The translations under genes were made by a program, and so were the position numbers. DNA of 64,000 nt, from contig NZ_JAAFZA010000029.1 in NCBI RefSeq assembly GCF_015356865.1, positions 1 through 64,000 of the forward strand, read 5' to 3'. Origin of the DNA: Catenulispora pinisilvae. Its GTDB lineage: Bacteria > Actinomycetota > Actinomycetes > Streptomycetales > Catenulisporaceae. Below the pieces are notes generated by a model, which was given only the letters and a program-made list of their open reading frames with translations, was not told the origin of the DNA and ran no database searches. Shown here piece after piece: positions 15,831 through 24,849 of the stretch (position 1 is the stretch's first letter; each line of letters opens with the position of its first letter).

Positions 15831-18800
15831 ATGGTATGGAACGACAGGATCGAGGAACCCACGGTGACCGGTGCCGACGATTTCGGGCGTGAGGGCTCCG
15901 CCAGGCCGCCGTTCGAGGGCGATTTCCCCCCGGGGGCCGGGCCCTACGACGACAACGCGCCGACCACCGAGTTCAGCAGGCTGGTGTTCGACGACGAGGG
16001 CGAGTTCCCGGGACCGCGCAACGGCTCCGCGGCTCCGGGCGGGGCCGGCGGCCCCGGCGGACCCGGCGGCATGCGGGTGCGCGACGGGCGGGAACCGCGG
16101 GCTGCTTTCGGTGAGGCGGCGGGACGGCAGGGCGGTCCTGGCGGTGGCGGGCCCCGCGGTCCGGGTGGCGGACCCGATGGCGGCCCTGGCGGACCGGGTG
16201 GCGCGGCCGGCGGGCCGAACGGTCCCGGCGGTCCCGGTGGACCTGGGGGTCCCAGTGGACCTGGCGGCCCCGGCGGACCGCAGGGTCCGGAGTCGGCCAA
16301 CCGTCCGACGCGGCCGATCCGCCCGCGTCCGGCCGGCGCTCCGGGTGGGCCCGTGGTGCCGCCCGGCTCGGTGTTCCGTGAGCAGCCGCCGGCCGGCGGC
16401 CGTGGTCCGGTGGACGGCGCCGGTGCGGGTCCGCGTGGTCCCGTGGACGGTCCCGGTCCGCGTGGTCCGGTGGACGGCCGTCCCGGCCCGGCCGAACCCG
16501 GACGCGTTCAGCGTCCGATGATGCCCCCGATGCAGCCGCCGCCCGGTCGCGGCCCGCAGCCCGGCCCCGGTCCGCGGAATCAGGGTCCTGACAACCGTGG
16601 CTTCGGCGTCCCGCAGCAGCGCGACTCCAACGCCGACTCCGGCCCCGCCGGCCGCCGCTCGCCGGGCCAGCGCGGCGCCGAGGCCCTGCGCCAGGCGCAG
16701 CAGTTCGACGTCTTCCGCCGCGACCCGGTGGTCCCGCAGCAGGCGTCCCCGGCCGACGGCAACGACTTCGACGAGGCCGCCGACCGCACGCCGCTGCCCC
16801 GCGACGAGCGCGACGCCCGGGATCCGCGCGACCAGCGTGATCCGCGCGACCCGCGCGACCCGCGCGACCCGCGCGGCCAGGTGGACATCAGCGTCTTCGA
16901 CGCGGCGCCCGAGCCCGGCCCCGAGCGTCCCGGCTTCGACCTGCGCGCGCCGCTGCGCGGCCCGGCCTCCTACGACCAGCCGACGGACATCATCCCGGCG
17001 ATCCTCGACGAGCCGGGGCCGGACTCCTTCGGCCGGCACCCGGCCGCCGAGGAGGCGCCGGCTTCCTTCGACCCGTCGTTCGGCGAGCAGGGCTTCCCGC
17101 CGGCGAACAACGCCGGGTTCGGTGCCCAGCAAGGGTTCCCGCCCGCGGGTGCGCAAGGTTTCGGTGCCGAGAGCGAGGCCGCCGAGGCCGGGTTCGGTGC
17201 GCCGCAAGGGTTCCCGCCCGCGGCCGGTCCGCAGGGCTTCTCGCCCGCGGGCGCGTTCGGCGCGCCGGGCGGTGGCGCGCAGGGCGCCGACGACGCCGGT
17301 TTCGACGGTCAGCAGGGCTTTCCGCCCGCCAACGCCCAGGGCTTTGGCGCCGAGGCCGGTGAGGCTGCCGGTCAGGGCTTCCCCGGTGAGTCGGTGTTCG
17401 ATGCCGGGCAGGGCTTCCCGCCCGCCTCGGCGCCGGGTTTCGCGGCCGAGGCCGGGGACGCCACCGGGCCGGGTTTCGCGCCCGGCGAGTCGGTTTTCGA
17501 TGCCCGGCAAGGGTTTGCGCCGACCGGCGCGCCGGGCTTCGGTACCGAGGCCGGCGAAACGGCCGGGCAGGGCTTCCCGCCCGCCGGTGGCTTCGGCGCG
17601 CACAACGGCGTCGCCGAGTCTGTGTTCGGTGAATCTGCGTTCGGCGAGCCCGTGTTCGGTGAGCCCGTGTTCGGCGAGCCCGAGCAGCCCGGCTTCCCGG
17701 CGGCCCCGGACGCGCACGCCGGCGTCGACCCGACCACGACCTTCGGCGGCCCGCAGGCGTTCGTGCCGCAGGCCGGCAACGACCCGTCGTTCGGTGCGCG
17801 TCCGGTCCAGGAGCCCTCGTTCGGTTCCCGGCCCGCCGAGGAGCCGTCGTTCGGCGCGGCTCCGGGCGCGGAGGCCGAGGTGCGGGCCTTCGGCGCCGCC
17901 GAGGCGCCCGCGGCCCCGTCGGTCTTCGGTGCGCCGGAGGGCGGCATGCCCTCGTTCGGCGACCGGCCGCTGACCCCGAACACCGGTCCCGACTACGGCC
18001 TGGCGCCCGCCGCCGAGCCGCAGGCCGAGGTGCCGCTCGGGGCGCACCTGGACCCGCCGCGCTTCGAGCCCGCGCCGCCGGTGTTCGACGATCCGGCCGA
18101 GGGCGTCGAGTTCGGCGGGGCCGGGGAGGAGCCCGGGCCGGTGTTCGCCACCCCGACCGTGGCCATCACCCCCGCCGAGCCGGTCGCCGAGTACGCCGAG
18201 GACGGCGCGCTGGACGAGGACGCCGACGGCGACGCCGAGCCGGAGATGCTGGTCCCGTGGGCCAACGCCGGGGCGGAGAACGCCGAGGCCGAGCTGGAGG
18301 CGCAGGGCCAGGTCCCGGTGCCGGTGCCGCCGCAGGCTCAGGGCCAGGTCCAGGGGCAGGTTCAGGTTCCGGGCCAGGTTCAGGTTCCGGGCCAGGTCCA
18401 GGTCCAGGCGCCGGGCCAGCCCCAGCAGCAGCCGCAGCAGACCCCCGACGACCTCTTCGACACCGACGGCGAACCCTACGACGACGTCCCCCGGGTCCCG
18501 CCCTACGACGACGCCGAACTGGCCGCCGTCCACCGCGTCATCCGCGAACGCCGCGACGTGCGCAGCACCTTCCTGCCGGACCCGATCCCGGACGAGATCC
18601 TCACCCGGGTCCTGGAGGCCGCGCACACCGCGCCGAGCGTCGGCTTCTCCCAGCCCTGGGACTTCCTCGTGCTGCGCAGCCGCGAGACCCGGCAGGCGGT
18701 GCACGACCTGGCCGCCCGGCAGCGCGACGACTACTCCGCCTCGCTGCCCAAGGCCCGGCAGCGGGCGTTCAAGGACCTGAAGATCGAGGCGATCCTCGAC

Positions 18801-20243
18801 ACCCCGGTCAACATCGTCGTGACCTGCGATCCGACCCGCGGTGGCCGGCACACGCTGGGCCGGCACTCGCAGCCGCAGATGGCGCCCTACAGCGCCGCGC
18901 TGGCCGTGGAGAACCTGTGGCTGGCCGCGCGGGCCGAGGGCCTGGGCGTGGGCTGGGTGTCGTTCTTCGACGAGCGCGAGCTGACCCGGACCCTGGACCT
19001 GCCGGACCACCTGTCGGTGGTGGCGTACCTGTGCGTCGGCTTCGTCCACGAGTTCCCGGGCGAGCCGGAGCTGTCCGGGGCCGGCTGGGCCAAGCGCCGG
19101 CCGCTGTCCTGGGCCGTGCACGACGAGCAGTACGGCCGGCGCGCGCTGCCCGGCAGCAACCCGGTGTCGCTGTTGGAGGAGACGCTGGCCGCGATCGGGC
19201 CGCTGGACAAGGAGGCCGTGGACGCCGCCTTGGCCCGCCAGGAGGTGATGACCAAGCCGGCCGGGTCGCTGGGGGTCCTGGAAGAGGTCTCGGTGCAGCT
19301 CACCGGGCTGGCCGGGGTCTTCCCGCCGCCGATCCCGGAGCCGGCGGCGGTCGCGGTGTTCGCCGGCGACCACGGGGTGCACGCCCAGGGCGTCACGCCG
19401 TGGCCGCAGGAGGTCACCGCGCAGATGGTGCTCAACTTCCTGGCCGGCGGGGCCGTGGTCAACGCCTTCGCGCACCAGATCGGCGCCGAGGTGTGCGTGG
19501 TGGACGTCGGCGTGAACGCCGAGCTGCCGCAGCAGACCGGGCTGGTGCCGCGCAAGATCCGCTACGGCACCGCGGACCTGTCCGAGGGCCCGGCGATGTC
19601 GCGCGAGGAGGCGCTGGCCGCGCTGGAGGTCGGCGTGGAGACCGCGCGCGACCTGGTGGCCGCCGGCAACAAGGTGCTGCTGACCGGGGACATGGGCATC
19701 GCGAACACCACCGCGAGCGCCGCGCTGATCGCCGCGTTCACCGGCGCCTCGCCGACCCAGGTCACCGGGTACGGCACCGGGATAGACGAGCAGACCTACG
19801 CGCACAAGGTCGACGTCGTGCGCCGGGCCCTGGACCTGCACCGGCCGGACCCGGCGGACCCGCTGGGCGTGCTGGCCGCGGTCGGCGGCCTGGAGCACGC
19901 GGCGCTGGCCGGCTTCATCCTGGGCGCGGCCAGCCTGCGGATCCCGGTGATCCTGGACGGCGTGATCGCCGGCGCCGCGGCGCTGGTGGCCCAGTCGCTG
20001 GCCCCGGACGCCACCGCGGCCATGGTCGCCGGGCACCGCTCGGCGGAGTCCGGGCACCAGCTCGCGCTGGAGGCCCTGGGCGTCATCCCCTTGATCGATC
20101 TCGAATTGCGGTTGGGAGAGGGCAGCGGAGCGGTGCTGGCTCTACCGTTGGTGCAGGCGGCCGTGCGGGCGCTGCGGGACGTGGCGACCTTCGAGTCGGC
20201 CGGCGTCGCGCAGAGCGCCGAGGACGACGAGAACGCCGCCTGA
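15831..20243 (+). CDS. cobT: BluB-CobT fusion: DMB synthase plus DMB phosphoribosyltransferase with giant low-complexity N-terminus
   Basis: The 1470-residue protein has three parts. Residues 1 to about 890 are low complexity: Gly-Pro-rich collagen-like runs (about 60-170), Arg-Asp-Pro repeats (about 325-345), repeats around GFPPA and GFGAE (about 415-600), and Gln-Val repeats before 870. Residues about 890-1108 are a nitroreductase-fold BluB (APSVGFSQPWDFLVL, GRHSQPQMAPYSAALAVENL), which makes 5,6-dimethylbenzimidazole from FMN. Residues about 1110-1470 are CobT (MTKPAGSLGVLE, VFAGDHGVHAQG, GDMGIANTTAS, GGLEHAALAGF, GHRSAESGHQ), which activates that base to its riboside phosphate. One chain thus makes and activates the lower ligand of B12. 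I placed the start at ATG 15831; upstream frame sequence is possible but unsupported. Confidence 0.9.
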   Translation: MVWNDRIEEPTVTGADDFGREGSARPPFEGDFPPGAGPYDDNAPTTEFSRLVFDDEGEFPGPRNGSAAPGGAGGPGGPGGMRVRDGREPRAAFGEAAGRQGGPGGGGPRGPGGGPDGGPGGPGGAAGGPNGPGGPGGPGGPSGPGGPGGPQGPESANRPTRPIRPRPAGAPGGPVVPPGSVFREQPPAGGRGPVDGAGAGPRGPVDGPGPRGPVDGRPGPAEPGRVQRPMMPPMQPPPGRGPQPGPGPRNQGPDNRGFGVPQQRDSNADSGPAGRRSPGQRGAEALRQAQQFDVFRRDPVVPQQASPADGNDFDEAADRTPLPRDERDARDPRDQRDPRDPRDPRDPRGQVDISVFDAAPEPGPERPGFDLRAPLRGPASYDQPTDIIPAILDEPGPDSFGRHPAAEEAPASFDPSFGEQGFPPANNAGFGAQQGFPPAGAQGFGAESEAAEAGFGAPQGFPPAAGPQGFSPAGAFGAPGGGAQGADDAGFDGQQGFPPANAQGFGAEAGEAAGQGFPGESVFDAGQGFPPASAPGFAAEAGDATGPGFAPGESVFDARQGFAPTGAPGFGTEAGETAGQGFPPAGGFGAHNGVAESVFGESAFGEPVFGEPVFGEPEQPGFPAAPDAHAGVDPTTTFGGPQAFVPQAGNDPSFGARPVQEPSFGSRPAEEPSFGAAPGAEAEVRAFGAAEAPAAPSVFGAPEGGMPSFGDRPLTPNTGPDYGLAPAAEPQAEVPLGAHLDPPRFEPAPPVFDDPAEGVEFGGAGEEPGPVFATPTVAITPAEPVAEYAEDGALDEDADGDAEPEMLVPWANAGAENAEAELEAQGQVPVPVPPQAQGQVQGQVQVPGQVQVPGQVQVQAPGQPQQQPQQTPDDLFDTDGEPYDDVPRVPPYDDAELAAVHRVIRERRDVRSTFLPDPIPDEILTRVLEAAHTAPSVGFSQPWDFLVLRSRETRQAVHDLAARQRDDYSASLPKARQRAFKDLKIEAILDTPVNIVVTCDPTRGGRHTLGRHSQPQMAPYSAALAVENLWLAARAEGLGVGWVSFFDERELTRTLDLPDHLSVVAYLCVGFVHEFPGEPELSGAGWAKRRPLSWAVHDEQYGRRALPGSNPVSLLEETLAAIGPLDKEAVDAALARQEVMTKPAGSLGVLEEVSVQLTGLAGVFPPPIPEPAAVAVFAGDHGVHAQGVTPWPQEVTAQMVLNFLAGGAVVNAFAHQIGAEVCVVDVGVNAELPQQTGLVPRKIRYGTADLSEGPAMSREEALAALEVGVETARDLVAAGNKVLLTGDMGIANTTASAALIAAFTGASPTQVTGYGTGIDEQTYAHKVDVVRRALDLHRPDPADPLGVLAAVGGLEHAALAGFILGAASLRIPVILDGVIAGAAALVAQSLAPDATAAMVAGHRSAESGHQLALEALGVIPLIDLELRLGEGSGAVLALPLVQAAVRALRDVATFESAGVAQSAEDDENAA

Positions 20244-20278
20244 CCGACGTCCCTGCTACCACCCGGGAATCACGACAG

Positions 20279-21496
20279 ATGAGCGCCACCACCGATCCGA
20301 CTCCCGTCTACCCCGCCGCCCTGCGGCTGGCCGGCCGGCGGGCGGTGGTGGTCGGCGGCGGCGTGGTCGCGCAGCGCCGGGTCCTGGGGCTGCTGGACGC
20401 CCGCGCCGACGTGCTGGTGGTCGCCCCCGAGGCGACGCCGGCGGTCGAGGCGCTGGCCGACGGCGGTGAGATCCGCTGGGAGCGGCGGCCCTACCGGGAC
20501 GGCGACCTGGCCGACGCCTGGTACGCGGTGGCCGCCGCCGACGACCCGGCGGTGAACGCGGCGGTGGCCCGCGCGGCCGAGGCCGGCCGGGTGTTCTGCT
20601 CGCGGGCGGACTCCGCCGACGACTCCAGCGCCTGGACCCCGGCCGTGGGCCGGCACGACGGCGTCACCGTCGCGGTGATCGGCGGCGGCGACCCGCGGCG
20701 TGCCGTGGACGTCCGGGACGGCGTCCTGGAGGGGCTGCGCGACGGCACCCTGGCCGCCCCGCACCACCGCGGCCGCACCCCGGGCGTGGCGCTGGTCGGC
20801 GGCGGGCCCGGCGACCCGGACCTGATCACCGTGCGCGGCCGCCGGCTGCTGGCCGAGGCCGACGTGGTGGTCGCCGACCGGCTCGGGCCGCGCGGGCTGC
20901 TCGACGAGCTGGCCCCGGACGTGGAGATCATCGACGCCTCGAAGATCCCCTACGGCCGGGCGCTGGCCCAGGACGCGATCAACGAGGTGCTGATCGAGCG
21001 GGCCAAGGCCGGCAAGTTCGTGGTGCGGCTCAAGGGCGGCGACCCGTTCGTCTTCGGGCGCGGCTTCGAGGAGGTGCTGGCCTGCGCCGAGGCCGGCGTC
21101 CCGTGCTCGGTGGTCCCCGGCATCACCAGTTCGATCTCGGTGCCGGCGCTGGCCGGCATCCCGGTCACGCACCGCGGCGTGGCCCACGAGTTCACCGTGG
21201 TCTCCGGGCACGTAGCCCCGGACAACCCGAAGTCGCTGGTCGACTGGCCGGCCCTGGGCCGGATGACCGGCACGCTGGTGATCCTGATGGGCATCGAGCG
21301 GATAGCCGCCATCGCCGCGACCCTGTTGGCCAACGGCCGGTCCCCGGAGACCCCGGTCGCGGTGATCCAGGAGGGCACGATGCCCGGCGAGCGCCGGGTG
21401 CAGACCACGCTCGGGCTGATCGCGGAGGCGGTGGCCGAGGCCGGGATCCGGCCGCCGGCGATCGTGGTGGTGGGGCCGGTCGTCGGGCTGACCTGA
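20279..21496 (+). CDS. Siroheme synthase / uroporphyrinogen-III C-methyltransferase (CysG type)
   Basis: The 405-residue protein fuses a Met8-like precorrin-2 dehydrogenase (residues 15-150: GRRAVVVGGGVVAQRRVLGLL) to a SUMT methyltransferase. The latter starts GVALVGGGPGDPDLITVRG and carries VRLKGGDPFVFGRG and VPGITSSISVPALAGIPVTHRG. The enzyme converts uroporphyrinogen III to precorrin-2, the branch point to siroheme and cobalamin. The ATG at 20279 lies 35 bp after the BluB-CobT stop. The central linker is shorter than in enterobacterial CysG, so ferrochelatase activity cannot be assumed. Confidence 0.88.
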   Translation: MSATTDPTPVYPAALRLAGRRAVVVGGGVVAQRRVLGLLDARADVLVVAPEATPAVEALADGGEIRWERRPYRDGDLADAWYAVAAADDPAVNAAVARAAEAGRVFCSRADSADDSSAWTPAVGRHDGVTVAVIGGGDPRRAVDVRDGVLEGLRDGTLAAPHHRGRTPGVALVGGGPGDPDLITVRGRRLLAEADVVVADRLGPRGLLDELAPDVEIIDASKIPYGRALAQDAINEVLIERAKAGKFVVRLKGGDPFVFGRGFEEVLACAEAGVPCSVVPGITSSISVPALAGIPVTHRGVAHEFTVVSGHVAPDNPKSLVDWPALGRMTGTLVILMGIERIAAIAATLLANGRSPETPVAVIQEGTMPGERRVQTTLGLIAEAVAEAGIRPPAIVVVGPVVGLT

Positions 21497-21570
21497 CAGC
21501 CTTCCCCCTCGGAACCTTTACAGCGGGCTTATTGACTGCCGGCTTATCCGCACGTCGCTGTACTACCGGT

Positions 21571-22272
21571 ATGAGCCAGGATCAGGACCCGATCGACGCG
21601 ACCCGGCGCTTCGAGCCGGTTGACCCGTACAACATCCCTCCGGACCAGGGCGCCGCGCCGACGCAGGGGTATGGGGATTACCAGCAGGGGTTCGAGCAGC
21701 AGCCTTATGGCGGGCCCCAGCCGGAGCCGCGGAAGCCGGGGTTCAAGCAGCGCCTGACCCGGCTCGGTCCGCTGAAGGTGGCCTTGCTCGGCACCGCGGG
21801 GGTGATCGTGCTCGGCGGGGCGGCTTGGGGGACGACGGCGGCGATGCAGTCGTCGGGCTCGTCCTCGTCGAACACCGCCGCGGCCGCGCCGGCCACCGGC
21901 CCGACCGACGGCCAGGCGCCGGGCGCCGGCGGGACGACCGGGGGCGCCGGCGGCAAGCACGCCAAGGCCGGCAAGCCCGCGCGCATCAAGATCACCCAGG
22001 TCGGTTCCGGATCGTTCACCGGGACCGCGGCCAAGGGCACGACCGTGACGGTCGACTACGACGCCGAGACCAAGTTCGGAACGAAGGCCCACCCCCTGAC
22101 CTCCGCCCAGCTCAAGGCCGGTATGACCGTCACGGTCAGTGGCGAGCGCAAGGGCGACACGATCACCGCCACCGATGTCGTCGAGCCGGCCAAGACGCCG
22201 AAGAAGCCCGGCACGCCGGGTGCCACCTCGAGCCCGACCGACCCGGCCAGCCCGGTGGGCGGCGCCGCCTGA
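21571..22272 (+). CDS. Membrane-anchored protein with DUF5666-like domain
   Basis: This 233-residue protein has a Gln/Pro/Gly-rich cytoplasmic N-terminus (1-68), one membrane segment (about 70-92, KVALLGTAGVIVLGGAAWG), a Ser/Thr/Gly-rich linker, and a small exported beta domain (about 135-205: SFTGTAAKGTTVTVDYDAET, LKAGMTVTVSGERKGDTITA). The last part resembles DUF5666/OB-like domains. A Pro/Ser/Thr-rich tail ends it. Function unknown. The ATG at 21571 is the first start giving this topology. It lies between cysG and the aldo/keto reductase with no obvious operon link. Confidence 0.72.
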   Translation: MSQDQDPIDATRRFEPVDPYNIPPDQGAAPTQGYGDYQQGFEQQPYGGPQPEPRKPGFKQRLTRLGPLKVALLGTAGVIVLGGAAWGTTAAMQSSGSSSSNTAAAAPATGPTDGQAPGAGGTTGGAGGKHAKAGKPARIKITQVGSGSFTGTAAKGTTVTVDYDAETKFGTKAHPLTSAQLKAGMTVTVSGERKGDTITATDVVEPAKTPKKPGTPGATSSPTDPASPVGGAA

Positions 22273-22310
22273 GTCCGGCCGCCGGCCGGGCGGCTGGCGA
22301 ATGACAAAAC

Positions 22311-22340
22311 TTGAAATCTGTCAGCTGTCAGTCGTATCGT
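22311..22340 (+). promoter_or_regulatory. Promoter of the aldo/keto reductase, leaderless transcript predicted
   Basis: TTGAAA at 22311-22316 and TATCGT at 22335-22340, 18 bp apart, give a good vegetative promoter. Transcription would start at about 22347, which is the A of the ATG, so the mRNA would be leaderless. This fits the poor ribosome-site spacing (GGAG only two bases upstream). Confidence 0.6.
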
Positions 22341-22364
22341 GGAGTCATGACGACGACTGACAGC
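22324..22364. promoter_or_regulatory. Perfect 12-bp inverted repeat around the AKR start, probable TetR operator
   Basis: GCTGTCAGTCGT at 22324-22335 is the exact reverse complement of ACGACTGACAGC at 22353-22364. The pair spans the predicted -10, the transcription start and the first codons. Extra CTGTCAG copies stand directly upstream. The downstream gene of the pair encodes a TetR regulator, the natural candidate to bind here. Confidence 0.6.
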
Positions 22365-23357
22365 CCCTCCGCCGCCCGCCAGCTTGGCGCCACCGGCCCT
22401 GAAGTGTTCCCGCTCGGTCTTGGCGCCATGGGCATGTCCGCCCTCTACGGCCCGACCGACCGCGACGAGTCCATCGCGACCGTGCACGCCGCCCTGGACG
22501 CCGGGATGACCCTGATCGACACCGGCGACTTCTACGGCATGGGTGACAACGAGCTCCTGCTCGCCGACGCGCTGCGCGCCATCCCCCGCGACCGTTACCT
22601 GCTGAGCGTGAAGTTCGGCGCCCAGCGCGACCCGGCCGGGGCCTTCATCGGCTTCGACTCCAGCCCGGCCGCGCTGAAGACCTCGCTGGCGTACTCGCTG
22701 CGCCGGCTCGACGTGGACCACATCGACATCTACCGCCCGTCCCGGCTGGACCCGCGGGTCCCGATCGAGGAGACCGTCGGTGCCCTGGCCGAGATGGTGC
22801 AGGCCGGATACGTCCGGCACATCGGCCTGTCCGAGGTCGGCGCGGACACGCTGCGCCGGGCCGCGGCCGTGCACCCGATCGTGGACCTGCAGATCGAGTA
22901 CTCGCTGATCTCGCGCGGCATCGAGGACTCGATCCTGCCGGCCGCCCGCGAGCTGGGCATCGGGATCACCGCCTACGGCGTGCTGTCCCGCGGCCTGATC
23001 AGCGGCCACTGGAGCAAGGACAGCACGGCCGAGGGCTTCCGTGCCGCCTCGCCGCGGTTCCAGGCCGAGAACCTGGACCACAACCTCGCGCTGGTCGAGA
23101 CGCTGCGCACGATCGCCGAGCGCAAGGGCGTCACCGTGGCGCAGCTGGCGATCGCCTGGGTCGCGGCGCAGGGCCCGGACATCCTGCCGCTGGTCGGCGC
23201 CCGCCGCCGGGACCGGCTCACCGAGTCGCTGGGCTCGCTGGGCGTCACGCTGACCGCCGATGACCTGGCGGAGATCGAGAAGGCCGTGCCCGCCGGCGCG
23301 GCGGCCGGCGACCGCTACGAGGCCGGGCAGATGGCCGACCTGGACTCCGAGAAATAG
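22347..23357 (+). CDS. Aldo/keto reductase
   Basis: The 336-residue protein is a TIM-barrel aldo/keto reductase: LGLGAMGMSALYG, DTGDFYGMGDNELLLADAL with the catalytic Asp and Tyr, LLSVKFGAQ with the catalytic Lys, and VRHIGLSEVGADTLRRA. Where most family members have His in YxxHRxDP, this one reads YRPSRLDP. The usual catalytic His is therefore replaced, a feature I believe is shared by one actinobacterial subgroup. It forms a two-gene unit with the TetR gene 10 bp downstream. Substrate unknown; probably NADPH-dependent carbonyl reduction. Confidence 0.88.
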   Translation: MTTTDSPSAARQLGATGPEVFPLGLGAMGMSALYGPTDRDESIATVHAALDAGMTLIDTGDFYGMGDNELLLADALRAIPRDRYLLSVKFGAQRDPAGAFIGFDSSPAALKTSLAYSLRRLDVDHIDIYRPSRLDPRVPIEETVGALAEMVQAGYVRHIGLSEVGADTLRRAAAVHPIVDLQIEYSLISRGIEDSILPAARELGIGITAYGVLSRGLISGHWSKDSTAEGFRAASPRFQAENLDHNLALVETLRTIAERKGVTVAQLAIAWVAAQGPDILPLVGARRRDRLTESLGSLGVTLTADDLAEIEKAVPAGAAAGDRYEAGQMADLDSEK

Positions 23358-23366
23358 AGTTCAGCG

Positions 23367-23975
23367 GTGAGCACCAGCAACGCCAGCGGACCCCTGACCC
23401 CCGAGCGGATCCTGGAGGCGGCCGAGGAGACCCTGCGCCGCTTCGGCCCGGCAAAGACCACCGTGGTCGATGTCGCGCGGGCGCTCGGCGTCAGCCACGG
23501 GTCGGTGTACCGGCACTTCCCGACCAAGGCGGACCTGCGCGATGCCGTAGTCGACCGTTGGCTGCAACGGATGCACCCCTGGCTGTCGGCCGTGGCCCAG
23601 GGGGAGGGGGCGGCTGCCGAGCGGGTCCGGCTGGTGCTCTGGACGCTGGCGGAGATGAAGTGGACCCAGTCGCAGAACGACCCGGAGTTCTTCACGGCGT
23701 TCGCCGAACTGGCCGAGGAGGCGCGCACGCCGGTGGTGGCGCATGTCGACTTCGTCGTGGCGCAGCTGACGAAGGTGATCGCCGAGGGCGTGGCGCGCGG
23801 CGAGATCGCGTCGGCGGACCCGAGGGCGACCGCCCTCGCGGTGTTCGACGCCACCGCCAAGTTCCACAATCCGGCCGCCCGCTCGGAGTGGGTGCGCCCG
23901 GCCATCGACGAGGCCTTCGCCAACGTCTGGACGCTGCTGCGCGACGGCCTTCTGCCGCGGCCGCCCGCGGTGTAG
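23367..23975 (+). CDS. TetR-family transcriptional regulator
   Basis: The 202-residue protein has a TetR DNA-binding domain at residues 10-58: RILEAAEETLRRFGPAKTTV, then VARALGVSHGSVYRHFPTKADLRDAV, which contains the HTH. The C-terminal ligand-binding part is helical and not assignable. The GTG start at 23367 lies 10 bp after the aldo/keto reductase stop, so the two are co-transcribed. The likely operator is the palindrome at 22324-22364, giving autoregulation of both genes. Confidence 0.88.
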   Translation: MSTSNASGPLTPERILEAAEETLRRFGPAKTTVVDVARALGVSHGSVYRHFPTKADLRDAVVDRWLQRMHPWLSAVAQGEGAAAERVRLVLWTLAEMKWTQSQNDPEFFTAFAELAEEARTPVVAHVDFVVAQLTKVIAEGVARGEIASADPRATALAVFDATAKFHNPAARSEWVRPAIDEAFANVWTLLRDGLLPRPPAV

Positions 23976-24039
23976 GCAAGTCCGGGTGGGCAAGGCCGGA
24001 TTCCGGTTTGAGCCGCCGGATACGGCAGGATTCGTCGGC

Positions 24040-24849
24040 GTGGGAGAACTGATCGAAGTCACCGTCCCGTCCGACCCGCGCCTGCACGACTACTCCGGCC
24101 TCACCGACGTCGAGCTGCGCAAGGTCCGCGAACCCGCCGAGGGCCTGTTCCTCGCCGAGGGGGAGAAGGTGATCCGCCGCGCCCTGGCCGCCGGCTATCC
24201 GATGCGCTCGACGTTGCTGTCGCCGAAGTGGGCGCGGGCGATGCGGCCGCTGATCGATGCCGTCGACGCCCCGGTCTACGTCGGTGACGAGGCGTTGCTG
24301 GAGGCGGTGACCGGCTTCCACGTCCACCGCGGCGCCCTGGCCTCGATGCAGCGCACCCCGCTGCCGTCGGCCGGGACCGTGTTGGAGCGCGCGCGCCGCG
24401 TCGTGGTCATGGAGGACATCGTCAACCACACCAACCTCGGTGCGATCTTCCGCAGCGCGGCGGCGCTCGGCATGGACGCGGCGCTGCTGACACCGAGTTG
24501 TGCGGACCCGCTGTACCGCCGCTCGGTGCGGGTGTCGATGGGGACGGTCTTCGCTCTGCCTTATGCGCGCCTGGATTCCTGGCCCGGGGGCCTGGCGACG
24601 TTGGCCGAGCACGGCTTCCGCACCGTCGCGCTGACTCCCGGTCCGACCGCGATCGACTTGCGGGACCTGCGGTTCGGGCCGCGGGACAAGGTCGCGTTGC
24701 TGCTCGGAACCGAGGGGGACGGTCTGTCGGATCCGGCGTTGGCGGCCGCGGATCTGCGGGTGCGGATTCCGATGACGGCCGGCGTGGATTCGCTGAATGT
24801 GGCGGCCGCGGCGGCGGTCGCTTGTTACGCGATCGCTGCTGGGAGTTGA
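24040..24849 (+). CDS. SpoU-family (SPOUT) tRNA/rRNA 2'-O-methyltransferase
   Basis: This 269-residue protein has an N-terminal substrate-binding part (VREPAEGLFLAEGEKVIRRAL) and the C-terminal SpoU catalytic fold with its three motifs: MEDIVNHTNLGAIFRSAAALG, LLLGTEGDGLS, and IPMTAGVDSLNVAAAAAVACY. It would methylate a ribose 2'-OH in rRNA or tRNA using SAM. I chose the GTG at 24040 because AGGA lies eight bases upstream and homologues begin close to DPRLHDYSGLTDVELR; a GTG at 23986 would add 18 residues. It starts shortly after the TetR gene. Confidence 0.87.
   Translation: MGELIEVTVPSDPRLHDYSGLTDVELRKVREPAEGLFLAEGEKVIRRALAAGYPMRSTLLSPKWARAMRPLIDAVDAPVYVGDEALLEAVTGFHVHRGALASMQRTPLPSAGTVLERARRVVVMEDIVNHTNLGAIFRSAAALGMDAALLTPSCADPLYRRSVRVSMGTVFALPYARLDSWPGGLATLAEHGFRTVALTPGPTAIDLRDLRFGPRDKVALLLGTEGDGLSDPALAAADLRVRIPMTAGVDSLNVAAAAAVACYAIAAGS

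Noticed and set aside
16040-16300. Periodic GGNCCN repeats that could suggest a CRISPR or satellite array
   Set aside because: They are in frame with BluB-CobT and encode a Gly-Pro-rich segment; there are no spacers of constant length.
14715-20057. A minus-strand open frame of about 1780 codons opposite cobL and BluB-CobT
   Set aside because: It is a GC-rich shadow of the plus-strand genes: it has no domain, no ribosome site and Arg/Gly/His-rich composition, while the plus strand shows clear enzyme motifs.
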